Shown here: positions 32,592-39,383 of the stretch, in pieces
Numbering within the stretch: the stretch's first letter is position 1
How the letters are laid out: each line of letters begins with the position of its first letter
Source: Clostridia bacterium
GTDB taxonomy: Bacteria > Bacillota > Clostridia > Christensenellales > Aristaeellaceae
Length of the DNA: 49,306 bases
Direction: 5' to 3'
NCBI GenBank assembly: GCA_017463245.1
Contig: JAFTPN010000033.1
Coordinates: forward strand, 1 to 49,306
Program-made: the position numbers and the translations under genes
Notes under the pieces: model-generated
Told to the model about the DNA's origin: nothing
What the model saw: the letters and a program-made list of their open reading frames with translations, nothing else
Database searches by the model: none

Positions 32592-33359
32592 TCAGCAAAT
32601 GCCCGCCACCATGGCGCCAATGTCCTGAATGGCGCGTTCCGCCAGCGGCACGTCCGTCCCGTTGGAGAGGAAGCACACCACGCATTTCTCCTCCCCGAAG
32701 ATCACGCCCACATCGTGGGTAATGCCGCTGTCCTCGCCAGTCTTGTGGGCGCAGTCGATGTCCCGGCTGTGCAGGTAGAAGGGCAGCTTGCCGTTCAGCC
32801 GCTGGTCGCCCAATATCTCCAGCATCCGTGCCGAAGCCTCCGCGCTGACGATCTCACCCGCCAGCAGCCCCTGCAATATCTTCCCCATATCCACCGCAGA
32901 AACATAGTTTTGAATTCCCTGCCGGGAAAGCTCCGGCCGGAACAGCATCCGGTTCAGCCGGGTGCCGGTCAGGCCAAGCTCCTCGATGGTCATGTTGATG
33001 TTGTCGATGCCCAGCATATCGATGAGCAGATTGGTGGCGGTGTTGTCGCTGAGAATGATCATCAGCGTCACCAGATCCCCCACCGGCACGGTCACACCGT
33101 CGTGCATATAGGTCAGCGCGCCGCAGGAGGGCAGCTTGTCCTTGGCCAAGATGGTCACCGGCTTTTCAAAGTCGATCAGCCCTGCTTCCTTCTGGCGGAA
33201 GGCCTCCACCATAATGGGCAGCTTGATCACGCTGGCCGCCTCCAGGGGCATATCCGCATTGAAACCATAGCCCACGCCGCTGTCCGGGTAGCACACATAC
33301 AGGCCGATTTTCCCCGGCAGCTCCTTCACCCGCGCCTCGATGCGTTCAAACAAGTTCAT
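32592..33359 (-). CDS. Class A beta-lactamase-like serine hydrolase
   Basis: A 255-residue penicillin-recognising fold protein: Ser43-x-x-Lys46 (SVIK), the SDN motif at 104-106, RPEL near 141-144 where the omega-loop Glu would be, and KTG at 206-208. No signal peptide is present, so it appears cytoplasmic, unlike true secreted class A beta-lactamases. Cytosolic relatives are annotated as serine hydrolases of unknown substrate. It overlaps the glycosyltransferase gene by four bases, so they are translationally coupled. Confidence 0.85.
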   Translation of the reverse strand: MNLFERIEARVKELPGKIGLYVCYPDSGVGYGFNADMPLEAASVIKLPIMVEAFRQKEAGLIDFEKPVTILAKDKLPSCGALTYMHDGVTVPVGDLVTLMIILSDNTATNLLIDMLGIDNINMTIEELGLTGTRLNRMLFRPELSRQGIQNYVSAVDMGKILQGLLAGEIVSAEASARMLEILGDQRLNGKLPFYLHSRDIDCAHKTGEDSGITHDVGVIFGEEKCVVCFLSNGTDVPLAERAIQDIGAMVAGIC

Positions 33360-34621
33360 TTCTGGCTCTCCTTCCAGGCAAGGATCTCCCGCTCCACAAT
33401 GTCCGCAGCATTCTTGGTGCCGGTCTCCATGCTCAGGCGCGCGCCCAGCTCCTCCGCCGCCACACGGTAGCTGGCGTGGGTGGTCAGGTCAATGAGACCC
33501 TTGGTCAGGCGCTGCACGGTCATCCTGTCGCGGCTGATGGGCTTGGGGCCGCAGCCAATGGCGTTCACCCGGTTGCCCCAGAAGGGCTGATCGCCGCCAA
33601 AGGGAACCACCAGCGTGGGCTTGCCATAGCGCAGACCCGCCGCCGTGGTACCTGCGCCGCCATGATGCACCACCGCCCGCACCCGCGGGAACAGCCAGTC
33701 GTGGGGCACATAATCCGCAAAATACACCCGGTTGTTGGACTTGAGGTGCATATCCTTGCCGCCCCAGCCCAGGTTGATCACCGCGCGCACGCGGGAGGCG
33801 CGCACGGCCTTCAGCACCTTGGTGAAGGTCTTGTTCATGTCGCCGCTGACCATGGAGCCAAAGCCGATGTAGATGGGCTGCTCGCCGTTCTCCAGAAAGT
33901 CCTTCAGGTCCTGGGGCGCATCCCATTCCACAGGCTCATCGTCCCACCAGAAGCCGGACATATGGATATGCTCATTCCACGCCTTGGGGCGGGGCAGCAC
34001 CATAGGGCTCACCGCATAGATCACCGGCACCGTGCGGTCGCCCACGCGGTAATCGGGCTTGGTCTGCAGCTTGCGCACCTCCATACCGTTGTCGATGCGC
34101 CACTGGGTCAGGTACCGCTTCTCCAACAGGCCAATGAGCAGATAGCCCAGCTTGTAGGAGGTGCGGTTCCACGCCTTGCCCAGCCGCTGCCCCGGGGCAG
34201 AGGAAATGGGCGTGGCATCGTTGGGATCCATGGGGAAATAGTGGGTCTGAATGCAGGGAATGTTGTGCTTCTCGGCAATGGAATAATACAGGCTGCCGAA
34301 GAAGGTGCACATCATGGCGTCCGCATCATCGCAGGCATGGGTCAGGTCGTCCAGCAAAACGGGCGCGATGTCCCGGATGGAGTCCTCGAACTCTTTCAAA
34401 AAGGACACGCCGTTCACGCCGGGCTTCATCACATTGGCCATCAGCTTCATCACGTCGCCGGAGAGGGGGTAATACTTCAGCCCATTCTCGGCGATCAGCT
34501 TTTCAAAGCCAGCGAACGCCGCAATGGTGATCTCATGCCCGCGGGCTTTCAGCTCCCTGCCCAGCAGCACATAGGGGCGCACATCCCCCGTGGAGCCAAT
34601 GGTCAGCATGGTTATCTTCAT
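33356..34621 (-). CDS. UGT-type glycosyltransferase (GT1 family)
   Basis: A 421-residue GT-B glycosyltransferase: N-terminal MLTIGSTGDVRPYVLLGRELKARGHE, and the C-terminal nucleotide-sugar signature HHGGAGTTAAGLRYGKPTLVVPFGGDQPFWGNRV (residues about 335-368). The pattern is that of sterol/macrolide/glycopeptide glucosyltransferases that use UDP- or dTDP-sugars on hydrophobic acceptors. Macrolide inactivation by glucosylation is one possibility; glycolipid synthesis is another. It is the first gene of a two-gene operon with the beta-lactamase-like hydrolase. GAGGTG lies eight bases before the ATG. Confidence 0.87.
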   Translation of the reverse strand: MKITMLTIGSTGDVRPYVLLGRELKARGHEITIAAFAGFEKLIAENGLKYYPLSGDVMKLMANVMKPGVNGVSFLKEFEDSIRDIAPVLLDDLTHACDDADAMMCTFFGSLYYSIAEKHNIPCIQTHYFPMDPNDATPISSAPGQRLGKAWNRTSYKLGYLLIGLLEKRYLTQWRIDNGMEVRKLQTKPDYRVGDRTVPVIYAVSPMVLPRPKAWNEHIHMSGFWWDDEPVEWDAPQDLKDFLENGEQPIYIGFGSMVSGDMNKTFTKVLKAVRASRVRAVINLGWGGKDMHLKSNNRVYFADYVPHDWLFPRVRAVVHHGGAGTTAAGLRYGKPTLVVPFGGDQPFWGNRVNAIGCGPKPISRDRMTVQRLTKGLIDLTTHASYRVAAEELGARLSMETGTKNAADIVEREILAWKESQK

Positions 34622-34711
34622 ACTTGTTCACCTCATTGCATTGGGCAGGCACCGCCCGCCGTTTCACGCCGCGCCCCGCGCAGCCACACCCTCAACCATA
34701 TATCCATCGTG

Positions 34712-34741
34712 ATTTTACCATAAACAAACCATTTTCGTAAA
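34712..34741 (-). promoter_or_regulatory. Promoter of the glycosyltransferase operon
   Basis: TTTACG (34736-34741) and TAAAAT (34712-34717), spacer 18 bases, leaving a 5' leader of about 85 bases. Confidence 0.55.
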
Positions 34742-34811
34742 GCCCCGGCGCACTTTTCTCATCAACTCTTAACCCCCACCGCCGCCAAAAGAAAAAATGT
34801 CAAATTAGGGC

Positions 34812-34840
34812 TTGACAATCCCCTTTCGACCAGCTATAAT
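34812..34840 (+). promoter_or_regulatory. Promoter of tRNA-Trp
   Basis: Perfect TTGACA (34812-34817) and TATAAT (34835-34840), spacer 17 bases. Confidence 0.87.
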
Positions 34841-34863
34841 ATCAAACGTTGCACGAAGTGCAT

Positions 34864-34937
34864 AGGGGTATGGTGTAATGGTAACACGTGGGTCTCCAAA
34901 ACCTTTGTTCTGGGTTCGAGTCCTAGTGCCCCTGCCA
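34864..34937 (+). tRNA. tRNA-Trp (CCA)
   Basis: Acceptor AGGGGTA pairs with TGCCCCT; D arm GTGT/ACAC; anticodon loop CTCCAAA gives anticodon CCA; T arm with GGTTCGAGTCC; G discriminator; CCA encoded. The outer pair of the anticodon stem is a T-T mismatch. Confidence 0.93.
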
Positions 34938-34940
34938 ATG

Positions 34941-34977
34941 AGAACCAGTTTCGCAAGAGACTGGTTCTTTTCTTTTT
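34941..34977 (+). terminator. Terminator of tRNA-Trp
   Basis: GAACCAGT and ACTGGTTC form the stem, followed by TTTTCTTTTT. Near-copy of the tRNA-Ser terminator. Confidence 0.88.
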
Positions 34978-34980
34978 GCC

Positions 34981-35015
34981 AATAGAAAAGAGCCTCCCTC
35001 GGTGAGGAGGGAGGC
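34981..35015 (-). terminator. Terminator of the secreted protein gene at 35030
   Basis: GCCTCCCT and AGGGAGGC form the stem on the minus strand, followed by TCTTTTCTATT. Confidence 0.75.
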
Positions 35016-35029
35016 GAGATCGACTGTAT

Positions 35030-35689
35030 TCAGTTGGTGAATCCGTTGAAATAGGAATAGCCGCCTGCGTCGCGGAAGCATTGGAACATTTCTTTGATTT
35101 CACGAACGCTGCCGGAAGGAAGGTTAAAGTCCAATTGCCCCTTGCTTCCCTTCAGTCGCACTTTGACAGGACCCGTTGATTCAATCCAGGCATCCATAAA
35201 CTCCGTATCAGTGCATACGCACACCATTTTCTCTGTCGTCCATCCGCTTCCGTAATACCAGGACTTGGAGTCTGTCGTGTTACCAAAGGTATTACCTTCA
35301 AAAGTACAAGTCATATCGCCGACCTTAATGATCACGCTTTGCACCATCATCCAGCCATAGATGTTGTACTTTGAATGCATATCAAGCCAGATACGAGGAT
35401 ACGGCACAAACTTGCTCGTGCCATATTTACCAAGATAAACATCGGGCGTCACTCTGATGCGGCGGCAATCACCGCCAATCATGCTATCACTATAAATGTA
35501 TTCTGGCTGGTAACTCATATCAGCACTCATAACATCTCTACTGTCTATGAAGCCGCGCTGCTCCATATCGTCAACGGTGATTTTCCAATTGTTATCCTCG
35601 AATACCTTCGTGTCAAAGCCAGCAGCCATACCTGTTCCAACAACAGCGCACATCAACAGAGCCAACAGCAATGCAACAAAACGTTTCAC
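35030..35689 (-). CDS. Secreted protein of unknown function
   Basis: A 219-residue protein with a clear signal peptide (about 1-22, MKRFVALLLALLMCAVVGTG, cut near AAG). The mature part is rich in Tyr, Trp and Asp (YQPEYIYSDSMIGGDCRRIRV, SKSWYYGSGWTTEKMV) and has no lipobox, anchor or recognised domain. GTG start at 35689 with TAGGAGG nine bases upstream. The DNA is clearly AT-richer than its neighbours, which suggests acquisition. No partner gene is evident. Confidence 0.72.
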   Translation of the reverse strand: MKRFVALLLALLMCAVVGTGMAAGFDTKVFEDNNWKITVDDMEQRGFIDSRDVMSADMSYQPEYIYSDSMIGGDCRRIRVTPDVYLGKYGTSKFVPYPRIWLDMHSKYNIYGWMMVQSVIIKVGDMTCTFEGNTFGNTTDSKSWYYGSGWTTEKMVCVCTDTEFMDAWIESTGPVKVRLKGSKGQLDFNLPSGSVREIKEMFQCFRDAGGYSYFNGFTN

Positions 35690-35798
35690 TTTTGCAATCC
35701 TCCTACAATATGATTCTTTCTCTTCACAATTATGTTATCTCCACCATTCGCTACACCATTTCCATCTCTCCCTGCCGCTTGTTTCTCTTGTTGGTATT

Positions 35799-35818
35799 AT
35801 AGTCTCTTTAGCGACTAT
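35799..35818. promoter_or_regulatory. Inverted repeat upstream of the small XRE gene
   Basis: ATAGTC-N8-GACTAT, within a TATA-rich stretch about 60 bases before the XRE start. It may be the operator of the XRE protein; the exact promoter is not clear. Confidence 0.4.
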
Positions 35819-35876
35819 AGTCAAGAAAAAGTTCATATCATATCATACAGGAAAAGGCATGAAGGAATGTGGAGCC

Positions 35877-36095
35877 ATGATTTCGTATGCACCCTTTTGG
35901 CAGACGTTGCGGGACTCGCAGGAGTCCACCTATACGCTGATCAAAAACCACCGTATTTCCAGCTCCACCATTGATAAGCTCCGCAAAAACAAGCCCGTCA
36001 ATGTCACCACCATCAACGACCTGTGCCGCATCCTGAATTGCAATGTTGCCGATGTCATGACCTACGTCCCCTCTGAGGACGATCAGATCCTATAA
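35877..36095 (+). CDS. Small XRE-family DNA-binding protein
   Basis: A 72-residue protein that is only a helix-turn-helix: MISYAPFWQTLRDSQESTYTL, ISSSTIDKLRKNKPVNVTT, LCRILNCNVADVMTYV. It belongs to the YozG-like short XRE regulators of Bacillota, which often sit beside membrane or toxin-like genes; the divergent neighbour here is the secreted protein at 35030. The start at 35877 begins the family domain; an ATG at 35859 is an alternative. Confidence 0.82.
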   Translation: MISYAPFWQTLRDSQESTYTLIKNHRISSSTIDKLRKNKPVNVTTINDLCRILNCNVADVMTYVPSEDDQIL

Positions 36096-36104
36096 CGCCC
36101 TTCC

Positions 36105-36127
36105 GCCAGCCCCGCGCTGGCTTTTTT
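36105..36127 (+). terminator. Terminator after the small XRE gene
   Basis: GCCAGC-CCCGC-GCTGGC followed by six T residues. Confidence 0.87.
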
Positions 36128-36165
36128 CATTTCCGCAACCCAGGAAAGGTTTTCCCGCCGATCCA

Positions 36166-36174
36166 TGCTATAAT
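36166..36174 (+). promoter_or_regulatory. Extended -10 promoter of the AraC-phosphotransferase gene
   Basis: TGCTATAAT, an extended -10 with perfect TATAAT; no convincing -35. The ribosome binding site GGGAGGT and ATG follow within 41 bases. Confidence 0.6.
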
Positions 36175-36214
36175 GACCTCACCAGCTGGAAACACACGAA
36201 GGGAGGTGCCCGCC

Positions 36215-37507
36215 ATGTCGCCGGAGATCAGGGACATTATCCAAACGAGCCTGGATGCCATCGAGGCCAATCTGCGCGCCGAGCTTTCCGCCCAGGAGCT
36301 GGCCGACGCCGCCGGCTTCTCCCTCTACCACTACTACCATGTCTTTGAGGCCGTTACGGGCATGAGCCTGGGGCGATACATCACCCACCGCCGCCTGCTC
36401 CACGCCCTCTGGGACATGAGCCGGGGCAAGGACGCCATCACCGCCGCGCTGGACTACGGCTTTGACACCCACGCCGGGTTTTACAAGGCCTTCCGCAAGG
36501 AGTTTGGCTGTGCGCCCTCGCGCTATCTGCGCAGCCACCGCGCCGCCCGTCCGCCCCGCGTGAACCTGAAGGAGGAACCCCGCATGATCGACATGAAGAC
36601 CCTCTCCCGCGCCCTTTCTGCCTGGGGCATGGCGCAGGAGCCTGTTTCCCACATCTATTACACCAACACCGGCCACCGCAGCGAGACCACCTTTGCCGTG
36701 GGGCAGAAGCACTACCTCAAAACCTCCACCCAGCTGGGTGAACTGGAGCGCCAGGCCGCCCTGCAGCAGGCGCTGCGGACACAGGGGCTGGCCGCAGCCA
36801 TCATTCCCACCCAGAGCGGCGAAACCGTGCTGCACCAGGACGGCCTGGACCTGATGCTCATGGAGCGCGCCTCCGGCCAGCCGGTGGATCCCCTTGCCCT
36901 GCTGGATGACCCCACCCAGGCTCGCGCCCTGGGCGAAGGACTGGCACGACTCCACGCCGCTCTGCGGTCGTGCGATCCCCTGCTCTGCTATGCCGAGGAC
37001 TACACCGCCACCCTGCGGGATTGGGCGATCCCCGCCGCCCGCGCCGCCATGGTGCCCGAGCCCCTGTGGCTGAAGGACTACCAGGCGCGCATGGAGGCCG
37101 CCTTCCCCGCCCTGCCCACGCAGATCATCCACCGCGACCCCAACCCAGATAACCTTCTCCTGGCGGACGGCCGAGTGGTGGGCTTCCTGGATTTCGACCT
37201 GACCCGCATCCTGCCCCGCATCTTCGACATCTGCTACGCCGCCACGGGCATCCTCTGCGATGCCTGGCCCCACGCCACCGAGGTGCAGCGCCTGCGCTTC
37301 TTCGACGTGACCAAGGCCATCTGGCAGGGCTACGATGCCGCCTCGCCCCTCACCCCGGAGGAATGGACGGCCCTGCCGGACATGGTGCTGGCCATCCAGC
37401 TCACCTGCGTGGCGGCCTTTGCCGGGTCGAATAAGCTGGTGCAGCAGTTTGAGGTGAACCAGCACATGCTGCAATTCATCCTCACAAACCTCCACCGTTT
37501 CCAATAA
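36215..37507 (+). CDS. AraC DNA-binding domain fused to APH-type phosphotransferase
   Basis: A 430-residue fusion. Residues about 5-108 form an AraC double helix-turn-helix (LSAQELADAAGFSLYHYYHVF, AALDYGFDTHAGFYKAFRKEFG). Residues about 128-425 form an aminoglycoside/choline-kinase-like fold: ATP-binding lobe with VGQKHYLKTS, the Brenner-type catalytic loop HRDPNPDN (His306, Asp308, Asn313) and the metal-binding FLDFDLTRI about 12 residues later. The catalytic residues look intact. It could phosphorylate a small molecule and also regulate its own gene, or use the kinase fold to sense a ligand. Start ATG at 36215 with GGGAGGT. Monocistronic. Confidence 0.84.
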   Translation: MSPEIRDIIQTSLDAIEANLRAELSAQELADAAGFSLYHYYHVFEAVTGMSLGRYITHRRLLHALWDMSRGKDAITAALDYGFDTHAGFYKAFRKEFGCAPSRYLRSHRAARPPRVNLKEEPRMIDMKTLSRALSAWGMAQEPVSHIYYTNTGHRSETTFAVGQKHYLKTSTQLGELERQAALQQALRTQGLAAAIIPTQSGETVLHQDGLDLMLMERASGQPVDPLALLDDPTQARALGEGLARLHAALRSCDPLLCYAEDYTATLRDWAIPAARAAMVPEPLWLKDYQARMEAAFPALPTQIIHRDPNPDNLLLADGRVVGFLDFDLTRILPRIFDICYAATGILCDAWPHATEVQRLRFFDVTKAIWQGYDAASPLTPEEWTALPDMVLAIQLTCVAAFAGSNKLVQQFEVNQHMLQFILTNLHRFQ

Positions 37508-37513
37508 CATAGC

Positions 37514-37552
37514 AAAGCGGAACCAGCCCTGACACGACTGGTTCCGCTTTTT
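37514..37552 (+). terminator. Terminator of the AraC-phosphotransferase gene
   Basis: AAGCGGAACCAG and CTGGTTCCGCTT form a 12-bp stem followed by T residues. The core resembles the tRNA terminators in this window. Confidence 0.87.
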
Positions 37553-37608
37553 GCTGCCATAAGAGACCCGCCCCCCTCAACGGTGAGAAAGGCGGGAATA
37601 TCCAACGA

Positions 37609-38364
37609 TTATAGTCCTTCAAGATCAACACCGATTGTGGTTTCTCCGGGAGCAAGAAGGTCAGCAAAATACGCAAACGTTTCTTCTGCGCAATCCGAAA
37701 TATAAATCAATCTGTGTTCGAAGCTTCCGTAGAGCTGAAGGCGACGCTTCAAAACCACCATTGCATTATTGGCGCTGGATTTCCAAACCGTGTGAGTCAC
37801 GGAGTATTGGAATATGTCCGAGCTATACCACCCGGAAACGGCGTCCTGATTAGGCAAATCACCCAGAGCATTTTTTAGTTCAGCACCTTCAAAGAAGGGT
37901 TCACCATAGACAAGCTCCAGCTTCTCTTTCAGGTCGTCATACTGTGCCTGTTCGTTCGAGAAGAAGCTATACTCGCCTGCATAAAAAACAGCTTCACCCT
38001 CATTTTGAATCAGGACGCCATCCTGTTGCGGGTAAACAAACCACAGTGTCAGATCTGCATCGTATCCACCAACCTTGCTGCCCTCCTTCAATCGGGCTGT
38101 GAAACAATAGGCTGTACCCATATTCCGCATGGATGCCTCTTCGCTGACACGGCTAAGTGCATCTGCAAGAAAGCGAGCGCTGTATCGTCCATACTTGAAA
38201 TCAATGGTAGCAATCAGGTTTTCGCTGCGGATCTCATCGAAAGTCTTGCCAAATTCAAATCCGGCAAAAGTAATAGGCTTGCTGGTTTCAACGCCGCTGG
38301 CAAAGCCGGTGACCGATGTGAGCATCACTACCAGGCACAACAAAACAGAAAGGAAACGCTTCAC
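37609..38364 (-). CDS. Secreted protein of unknown function, possibly phase variable
   Basis: A 251-residue protein with a signal peptide (MKRFLSVLLCLVVMLTSVTG, cut near GFASG). The mature part begins ITFAGFEFGKTFDEIRSENL, a pattern seen in small secreted Clostridia proteins that bind or sense unknown ligands; the rest (YDDLKEKLELVYGEPFF) resembles them too, but I recognise no named family. GTG start at 38364 with GGAGGT six bases before it. AT-richer than its neighbours. Its promoter contains a run of ten G residues (38429-38456). Confidence 0.7.
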   Translation of the reverse strand: MKRFLSVLLCLVVMLTSVTGFASGVETSKPITFAGFEFGKTFDEIRSENLIATIDFKYGRYSARFLADALSRVSEEASMRNMGTAYCFTARLKEGSKVGGYDADLTLWFVYPQQDGVLIQNEGEAVFYAGEYSFFSNEQAQYDDLKEKLELVYGEPFFEGAELKNALGDLPNQDAVSGWYSSDIFQYSVTHTVWKSSANNAMVVLKRRLQLYGSFEHRLIYISDCAEETFAYFADLLAPGETTIGVDLEGL

Positions 38365-38428
38365 AGAAAGACCTCCCATCGTTTTTCGCAACACCGCACA
38401 CAGGCTGTGCTGTGTTTTAGTCAATTCT

Positions 38429-38456
38429 AACATACCCCCCCCCCGCTGATTGTCAA
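38429..38456 (-). promoter_or_regulatory. Promoter with (G)10 tract in the spacer
   Basis: TTGACA (38451-38456) and TATGTT (38429-38434) are separated by 16 bases, of which ten are a G homopolymer (38435-38444 as C on the plus strand). Slippage by one base would change the spacer to 17 and alter promoter strength, as in known phase-variable promoters. Confidence 0.55.
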
Positions 38457-38497
38457 GCCTTTTGGTGAGTTTGCCTATTTTCCCTTTCCGTTGCACC

Positions 38498-38530
38498 ATA
38501 AAAGGACTGGCACACCGCCAGTCCTTCTCT
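38498..38530 (-). terminator. Terminator of the YczE-type gene
   Basis: AAGGACTGG pairs with CCAGTCCTT around a short loop, followed by TTTATGG. Confidence 0.75.
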
Positions 38531-38531
38531 T

Positions 38532-39161
38532 TTACTCAAACCAAGGCCGGAATTTCTTCGCGATGGCCGAAATGATCGGCCCCAGGAAGAATCCCATGAT
38601 GATGGTCACCATGCCCACCGTGCCGCCCAGCAGGAAGCCCAGCGCCGCGGCGCTCACATCCCAGAGGATGCGGATGGTGGTGAAGTTCATTTTCTTCACC
38701 CGGCTGCTGATGATCTGCGGAATGGCGTCGTAGGGCGCTACGCCCAGCTCCACACACATGTAGAAGGCCGCCACCACCATGAACATGATGATCGTCGGCA
38801 CAAACACGATCAGCTTCACGGCCATGGGATCGTTATACAGCGGGTGGATCATGTTGATGATCCAGGTGGTAAAGTCCGCCGCATAGCCCACCACCACCAT
38901 GTTGGCCAGGGTGCCCAGGCCGATGCGCCTGCCCTCCTTCATCAGAAGGATCAGCGCCAGCAGGAGAAAGTTGAACACCAGCTGATAGTTGCCAAAGCTC
39001 CAGCCCAGCTTGCGGCTCATGGCCAGGTTCAGCACCGAGCAGGGATCCGTGCCAAAGCCCAGCTGGTCAAGGATGGCCACGCCCACACCCATCATGAATA
39101 CGCTGCAAAACAACACGATCACCCGCCGCGCCATGTGCGGCTTGCCAAACAGCTGCTGCAT
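38532..39161 (-). CDS. YczE/YitT-type integral membrane protein
   Basis: A 209-residue protein with five or six helices, beginning with a helix near residues 12-32 (RVIVLFCSVFMMGVGVAIL) and containing the family segments LGFGTDPCSVLNLAMSRKL and ELGVAPYDAIPQIIS, in which repeated G-x-x-P/A-x-D motifs are typical of the YczE/YyaS family. Transport activity is suspected for the family but no substrate is known. ATG at 39161 with GAGGG nine bases upstream is preferred to an upstream GTG without a ribosome binding site. Confidence 0.8.
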   Translation of the reverse strand: MQQLFGKPHMARRVIVLFCSVFMMGVGVAILDQLGFGTDPCSVLNLAMSRKLGWSFGNYQLVFNFLLLALILLMKEGRRIGLGTLANMVVVGYAADFTTWIINMIHPLYNDPMAVKLIVFVPTIIMFMVVAAFYMCVELGVAPYDAIPQIISSRVKKMNFTTIRILWDVSAAALGFLLGGTVGMVTIIMGFFLGPIISAIAKKFRPWFE

Positions 39162-39200
39162 ATCATCAAACCCTCGCTTGTGCACTTGGAAATCGCCTGT

Positions 39201-39228
39201 ATTATAGCACGGCGCAGGGGTTTGTCAA
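39201..39228 (-). promoter_or_regulatory. Promoter of the YczE-type gene
   Basis: Perfect TTGACA (39223-39228) and TATAAT (39201-39206), spacer 16 bases. Confidence 0.8.
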
Positions 39229-39265
39229 GCCAGAAAAAATCCTGCGCTGTTAAGCTGTTAGCTTA

Positions 39266-39294
39266 TTGTATCTTTCCATTTTCTATGATACAAT
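39266..39294 (+). promoter_or_regulatory. Promoter of the GH94 phosphorylase gene
   Basis: TTGTAT (39266-39271) and TACAAT (39289-39294), spacer 17 bases; start near 39301. Confidence 0.7.
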
Positions 39295-39337
39295 GATCGA
39301 AGAAAGAGACGTTGCGGCTTTTTGCTGTGCAGAAAGC

Positions 39338-39351
39338 CTAAAACGTTTTAG
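39338..39351. promoter_or_regulatory. LacI-type operator in the GH94 leader
   Basis: CTAAAACGTTTTAG is a perfect 14-bp palindrome with the central CG of LacI-family operators, about 40 bases downstream of the predicted transcription start, where a bound repressor could block elongation. Confidence 0.6.
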
Positions 39352-39383
39352 AAAAACACCTACCATTTAAGGAGGCATCCCTC

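Noticed and set aside
32592-33359. Secreted beta-lactamase conferring penicillin resistance
   Set aside because: It has the S-x-x-K, SDN and KTG motifs but no signal peptide or lipobox, so a periplasmic/extracellular beta-lactamase role is not supported.
34633-34707. A 24-codon ORF (begins MDIWLRVWLRG) before the glycosyltransferase, its stop overlapping the ribosome binding site
   Set aside because: It resembles a leader peptide, but its ATG lies only four bases after the -10, so it would be at or upstream of the transcript start, and it has no ribosome binding site.
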